Assembly: GCA_017517305.1 (NCBI GenBank)
Contig: JAFWZV010000006.1
Coordinates: 1-64,000 of the forward strand
Direction of reading: 5' to 3'
From: Lachnospiraceae bacterium
GTDB lineage: Bacteria; Bacillota; Clostridia; Lachnospirales; Lachnospiraceae
Length of the DNA: 64,000 nt
The notes beneath the pieces are model-generated. The model had not been told where the DNA came from. It worked only from the letters and a program-made list of their open reading frames with translations, and ran no database searches. Within the stretch, counting starts at the first letter, position 1. Each line of letters begins with the position of its first letter. Positions 61,600 through 64,000 of this stretch are shown in pieces. The translations under genes and the position numbers were made by a program.

Positions 61600-63129
61600 A
61601 TGAATCGTTTTGAAGATTTTAATAATTTATATAATGAAAATAAATCAGGTGATGACAATACAGATGAGCTTAAATTTTCCAATATGTCCACTAGAGAATA
61701 TATGAATATGATGGCTCAGGGGGCTTATGAGAATCAGGGATGTTGTGAAAATCAAGACCAAGAATATGCACATTCAGTAAACAATGATTATGTATTTGAT
61801 ATTGGTCAAAATACTTATGGACCTAATCAGAGTTATTTCAATGGTAATCATCATGTGAATGATTCGGTGGAAGGCAAGACTTCAGGTGGTGCTGGAAATA
61901 TATTTAAGAAAAGTTTGCTTCTAATTGGAAGTGGTCTTATATTTGGTTTAGCTGCTGGTGGTGCATTTCATCTTGTAGAGGAATACTTTGATGATGATAA
62001 GTATGACCTGGAGGACGAATATGATAGAGAGGACTATGATAAGGATGATGTAGTTGGAGGAAATTCTACAGAAACATTTTCAGTTGGTTCTGATTATGAG
62101 ATTCCGGGAACAGCTGTTGTTGATGATGGTGTTCAGGATTCTATGAGTCTAGATGTATCTGATATAGCTTCCAATGTAATGCCATCGGTTGTATCAATTA
62201 CTATCAAGTCTGTAACTGAGTATAATGCTGGCTTCTTCGGACAGACCTATGAGTACGAGTCAGAGGGCTCTGGTTCTGGAATTATTATAGGTGAGAATGA
62301 TGAGGAGCTTCTTATTGTAACCAATAATCACGTTGTGGCAGATGCAGATACAGTTTCTGTTGCATTTATAGATGAGCAGGTGTATGAGGCGAAGGTTAAG
62401 GGGACTGACAGCGATTCGGACCTTGCAATTATAGTTGTGGATTTGGAAGATATATCAGCTGAGACTTTGGCTCAGATTAAGATTGCCACTATTGGCAGCT
62501 CGGATGAGCTTAAGGTAGGAGAGCAGGTTGTTGCTATAGGTAATGCCTTGGGATACGGACAGTCAGTTACTACAGGTATTGTTAGTGCTAAGAATAGAAC
62601 TAACGAGACAAATTCTACACCACTTATTCAGACTGATGCAGCCATTAATCCTGGTAACAGTGGTGGAGCTCTTCTTAATATGAAGGGTGAGGTTGTTGGA
62701 ATCAATTCTTCAAAGCTTGCATCATATGATGTAGAGGGTATGGGATATGCAATTCCTATAACTGAGGTAGAGAGTATCATTAATAATCTTATGAGTAGAG
62801 AAACTAGGGAGAAGGTTGCCGAGGAGGAAAGAGGCTATCTTGGAATCGGTTGTCAGACTATCTCTGAGGATGTATCTTATATGTATGGTCTTCCAGTGGG
62901 CGCATTAGTATCTGAGGTTATGGATGGTTCTGCAGCTAAAAAAGCTGGTATCAAGAAGAATTATATTATTACTAAGTTTGATGGACAGACTATTAGCAGT
63001 GCAGATGGTTTAGTTAATACCTTAGAGTATTATAGAGCTGGTGAAACAGTAGATGTGGTTGTAATGTACCCAGATGATGACGAGTATAAAGAGAAAACTG
63101 TATCTGTTACTCTGGGAAAGAAACAATAA
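61600..63129 (+). CDS. HtrA/DegP-family serine protease
   Basis: A 509-residue membrane-anchored protease. Residues 1-105 are cytosolic and disordered. One membrane helix follows (LLLIGSGLIFGLAAGGAFHLV), then an Asp/Glu linker. The protease domain (about 190-390) carries the triad: His in IVTNNHVVADADT, Asp in SDLAIIVVD, and Ser in NPGNSGGALLN. A PDZ domain ends the protein (GYLGIGCQTISEDV, GAAAKKAGIKKNYIITKFDG-like). It should degrade misfolded surface proteins. GAAAGGAAG precedes the ATG. Upstream TTGACA at 61519-61524 may be its -35; the -10 is unclear. A terminator follows. Confidence 0.92.
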   Translation: MNRFEDFNNLYNENKSGDDNTDELKFSNMSTREYMNMMAQGAYENQGCCENQDQEYAHSVNNDYVFDIGQNTYGPNQSYFNGNHHVNDSVEGKTSGGAGNIFKKSLLLIGSGLIFGLAAGGAFHLVEEYFDDDKYDLEDEYDREDYDKDDVVGGNSTETFSVGSDYEIPGTAVVDDGVQDSMSLDVSDIASNVMPSVVSITIKSVTEYNAGFFGQTYEYESEGSGSGIIIGENDEELLIVTNNHVVADADTVSVAFIDEQVYEAKVKGTDSDSDLAIIVVDLEDISAETLAQIKIATIGSSDELKVGEQVVAIGNALGYGQSVTTGIVSAKNRTNETNSTPLIQTDAAINPGNSGGALLNMKGEVVGINSSKLASYDVEGMGYAIPITEVESIINNLMSRETREKVAEEERGYLGIGCQTISEDVSYMYGLPVGALVSEVMDGSAAKKAGIKKNYIITKFDGQTISSADGLVNTLEYYRAGETVDVVVMYPDDDEYKEKTVSVTLGKKQ

Positions 63130-63170
63130 ATTAAGTGTTCAACTGTCTTTTAGACTTTAACATAAGATAA

Positions 63171-63214
63171 AGAATAGGACTTTCAAAGGTAAGTTGAAAG
63201 TCCTATTTCTTTTT
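63171..63214 (+). terminator. Intrinsic terminator after the HtrA gene
   Basis: AATAGGACTTTCAA pairs exactly with TTGAAAGTCCTATT around a 7-base loop, followed by TCTTTTT. Confidence 0.9.
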
Positions 63215-63241
63215 ATTGTGGTAAAAATTGTAACCTTGATG

Positions 63242-63271
63242 TATAATGAGTATTGCGTGTAAGCGCTTACC
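63242..63271 (+). promoter_or_regulatory. TATAAT box followed by a cre/LacI-type palindrome
   Basis: TATAAT (63242-63247) lacks a clear -35. Eleven bases later, TGTAAGCGCTTACC contains the exact 12-bp palindrome GTAAGCGCTTAC, close to the CcpA/LacI-family consensus. It lies in the transcribed leader, before the ribosome binding site, and could act as a roadblock. Confidence 0.55.
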
Positions 63272-63295
63272 ATAATGAAAGGATATATTTTAATT

Positions 63296-64000
63296 ATGAA
63301 TTCTAATGATAATAAAGATAAATTTGTTACCAAACCCTTAGGGATAGGATTGCTTGCCTGTCTGTGCTGCTTTCTGTGGGGAAGTGCAACCCCAGCCATT
63401 AAGATAGGCTATGAGTGGTTTGGAATTGGGGCAAATGATTTGGCTTCCAGAATCTTATTTGCAGGTGTTAGATTTACCTTGGCTGGTGTGCTGGCGGTAA
63501 TATTCGGTAGTATAATAGCAGGCAGGAAGCTTATACCTAATAAGGGCTCCTGGGGTATGATATGTAAGCTGGGATTGGTTCAGACAGTATTTCAGTACAT
63601 ATTCTTCTACATGGGACTTGCGTATACTACAGGCGTTAAGTCAGCCATTATTAATGGATCACAGACCTTTATAGCCATTATGATTGCTTGTTTAATATTT
63701 AAGTACGAAAAGTTAACTCTGCAAAAATTTCTTGGTTGTTTAATCGGATTTGCTGGAGTTATAGTTATTAATTATGATCCAAGTGGAATGACAGGTGGCA
63801 TTACATTTAAGGGTGAGGGTGCAATTCTTATAGCTGCTATAGCCTATGCATTGTCGTCAGCCCTTGTAAAACAGTATTCCCAGAAGGAAAATCCTGTTGT
63901 GTTAAGCGGATATCAGTTTATCTTTGGTGGAATTATTATGACTATCTGTGGTTTTATTATGGGTGGTCAGTTAACTGGATGGTGTGTAAAATCTGTAATA
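63296..64000 (+). CDS. EamA-family (DMT superfamily) transporter, 3' end missing
   Basis: An open frame runs to the right edge of the window; 235 residues are visible. Translated from 63296, it starts NDNKDKFVTKPLGIGLL and carries the EamA pattern: ACLCCFLWGSATPAIKIGYEW, FAGVRFTLAGVLAVIFGS, AYTTGVKSAIINGSQTFIAI and LGCLIGFAGVIVINYDPSG. About seven helices are visible, and the second EamA repeat begins near residue 165. ATG 63275 is also in frame, but only 63296 follows AAAGGA (12 bases). The substrate is unknown. A cre-like palindrome in the leader suggests carbon-source control. Confidence 0.85.
   Translation, partial: MNSNDNKDKFVTKPLGIGLLACLCCFLWGSATPAIKIGYEWFGIGANDLASRILFAGVRFTLAGVLAVIFGSIIAGRKLIPNKGSWGMICKLGLVQTVFQYIFFYMGLAYTTGVKSAIINGSQTFIAIMIACLIFKYEKLTLQKFLGCLIGFAGVIVINYDPSGMTGGITFKGEGAILIAAIAYALSSALVKQYSQKENPVVLSGYQFIFGGIIMTICGFIMGGQLTGWCVKSVI

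Overview
The window is AT-rich chromosomal DNA from a low-GC Gram-positive bacterium, most likely a member of the Lachnospiraceae (Clostridia). Supporting signs are strong AGGAGG-type ribosome binding sites, TTGACA/TATAAT-like promoters with 17-base spacers, U-tailed hairpin terminators, a CGAAC-N4-GTTC LexA box at recA, RNase Y, ChW repeats, DUF5685/J-domain and DUF1015 genes, and an AroE-AroK fusion. Most genes are on the + strand. No rRNA, tRNA, CRISPR array, IS element or prophage was seen, and no stretch over 300 bases lacks a gene.

Layout. 1-3920: the end of a GH3 beta-N-acetylhexosaminidase, a MarR regulator, a deletion-damaged zinc-ribbon gene, DUF5685 and a J-domain protein. 3997-16393: a biosynthetic block with a divergent LysR regulator, then leuC, leuD, two related small membrane proteins, leuB, ilvD, ilvB, serC, serA and asd. 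It makes leucine/valine/isoleucine precursors, serine and aspartate semialdehyde. leuA, ilvC and ilvN are not in the window. 16500-30900: an accessory region with a GNAT, a FecR-domain protein, a thioesterase, a Cthe_2159-like lipoprotein with hexapeptide repeats, an EamA / AraC-GyrI / serine hydrolase / GyrI cluster, an LPD3-like orphan, a DUF5714-arsenate reductase fusion, an isochorismatase-like hydrolase and a PAS-GGDEF diguanylate cyclase. 30970-38110: P-loop kinase, DUF1015, glycogen branching enzyme, MscS channel and an anchored GH5 endoglucanase. 38135-51460: housekeeping genes rsmD, coaD, tmcAL, recA, recX, rny, a NUDIX gene, a spoIIM-like gene, xerD, aroC and rpsO, plus a secreted ChW/transglutaminase protein. 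51600-54100: aroE-aroK and cysK.

54257-61488 is a probable zinc-homeostasis region. It holds a CobW GTPase with about six His/Cys-rich repeats, a second CobW-like GTPase fused to a DUF1980-like domain, sfsA, znuC, znuB, a lipoprotein with a similar GKTIK/CC domain, a Fur-family (Zur-like) repressor and znuA. The znuC promoter is flanked by two copies of TGCAA-N5-TTGCA that look like Zur operators. An HtrA protease and the start of an EamA transporter, with a cre/LacI-type palindrome in its leader, end the window.

The best leads are the zinc region with its two operators and shared CC domain, the DUF5714-ArsC fusion, the paralogous membrane pair inside the leucine operon, the -65 LysR box, the pseudoknot-capable leader at 16526-16572 and the internally deleted zinc-ribbon gene. 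All functional calls come from reading motifs; no database search was run.
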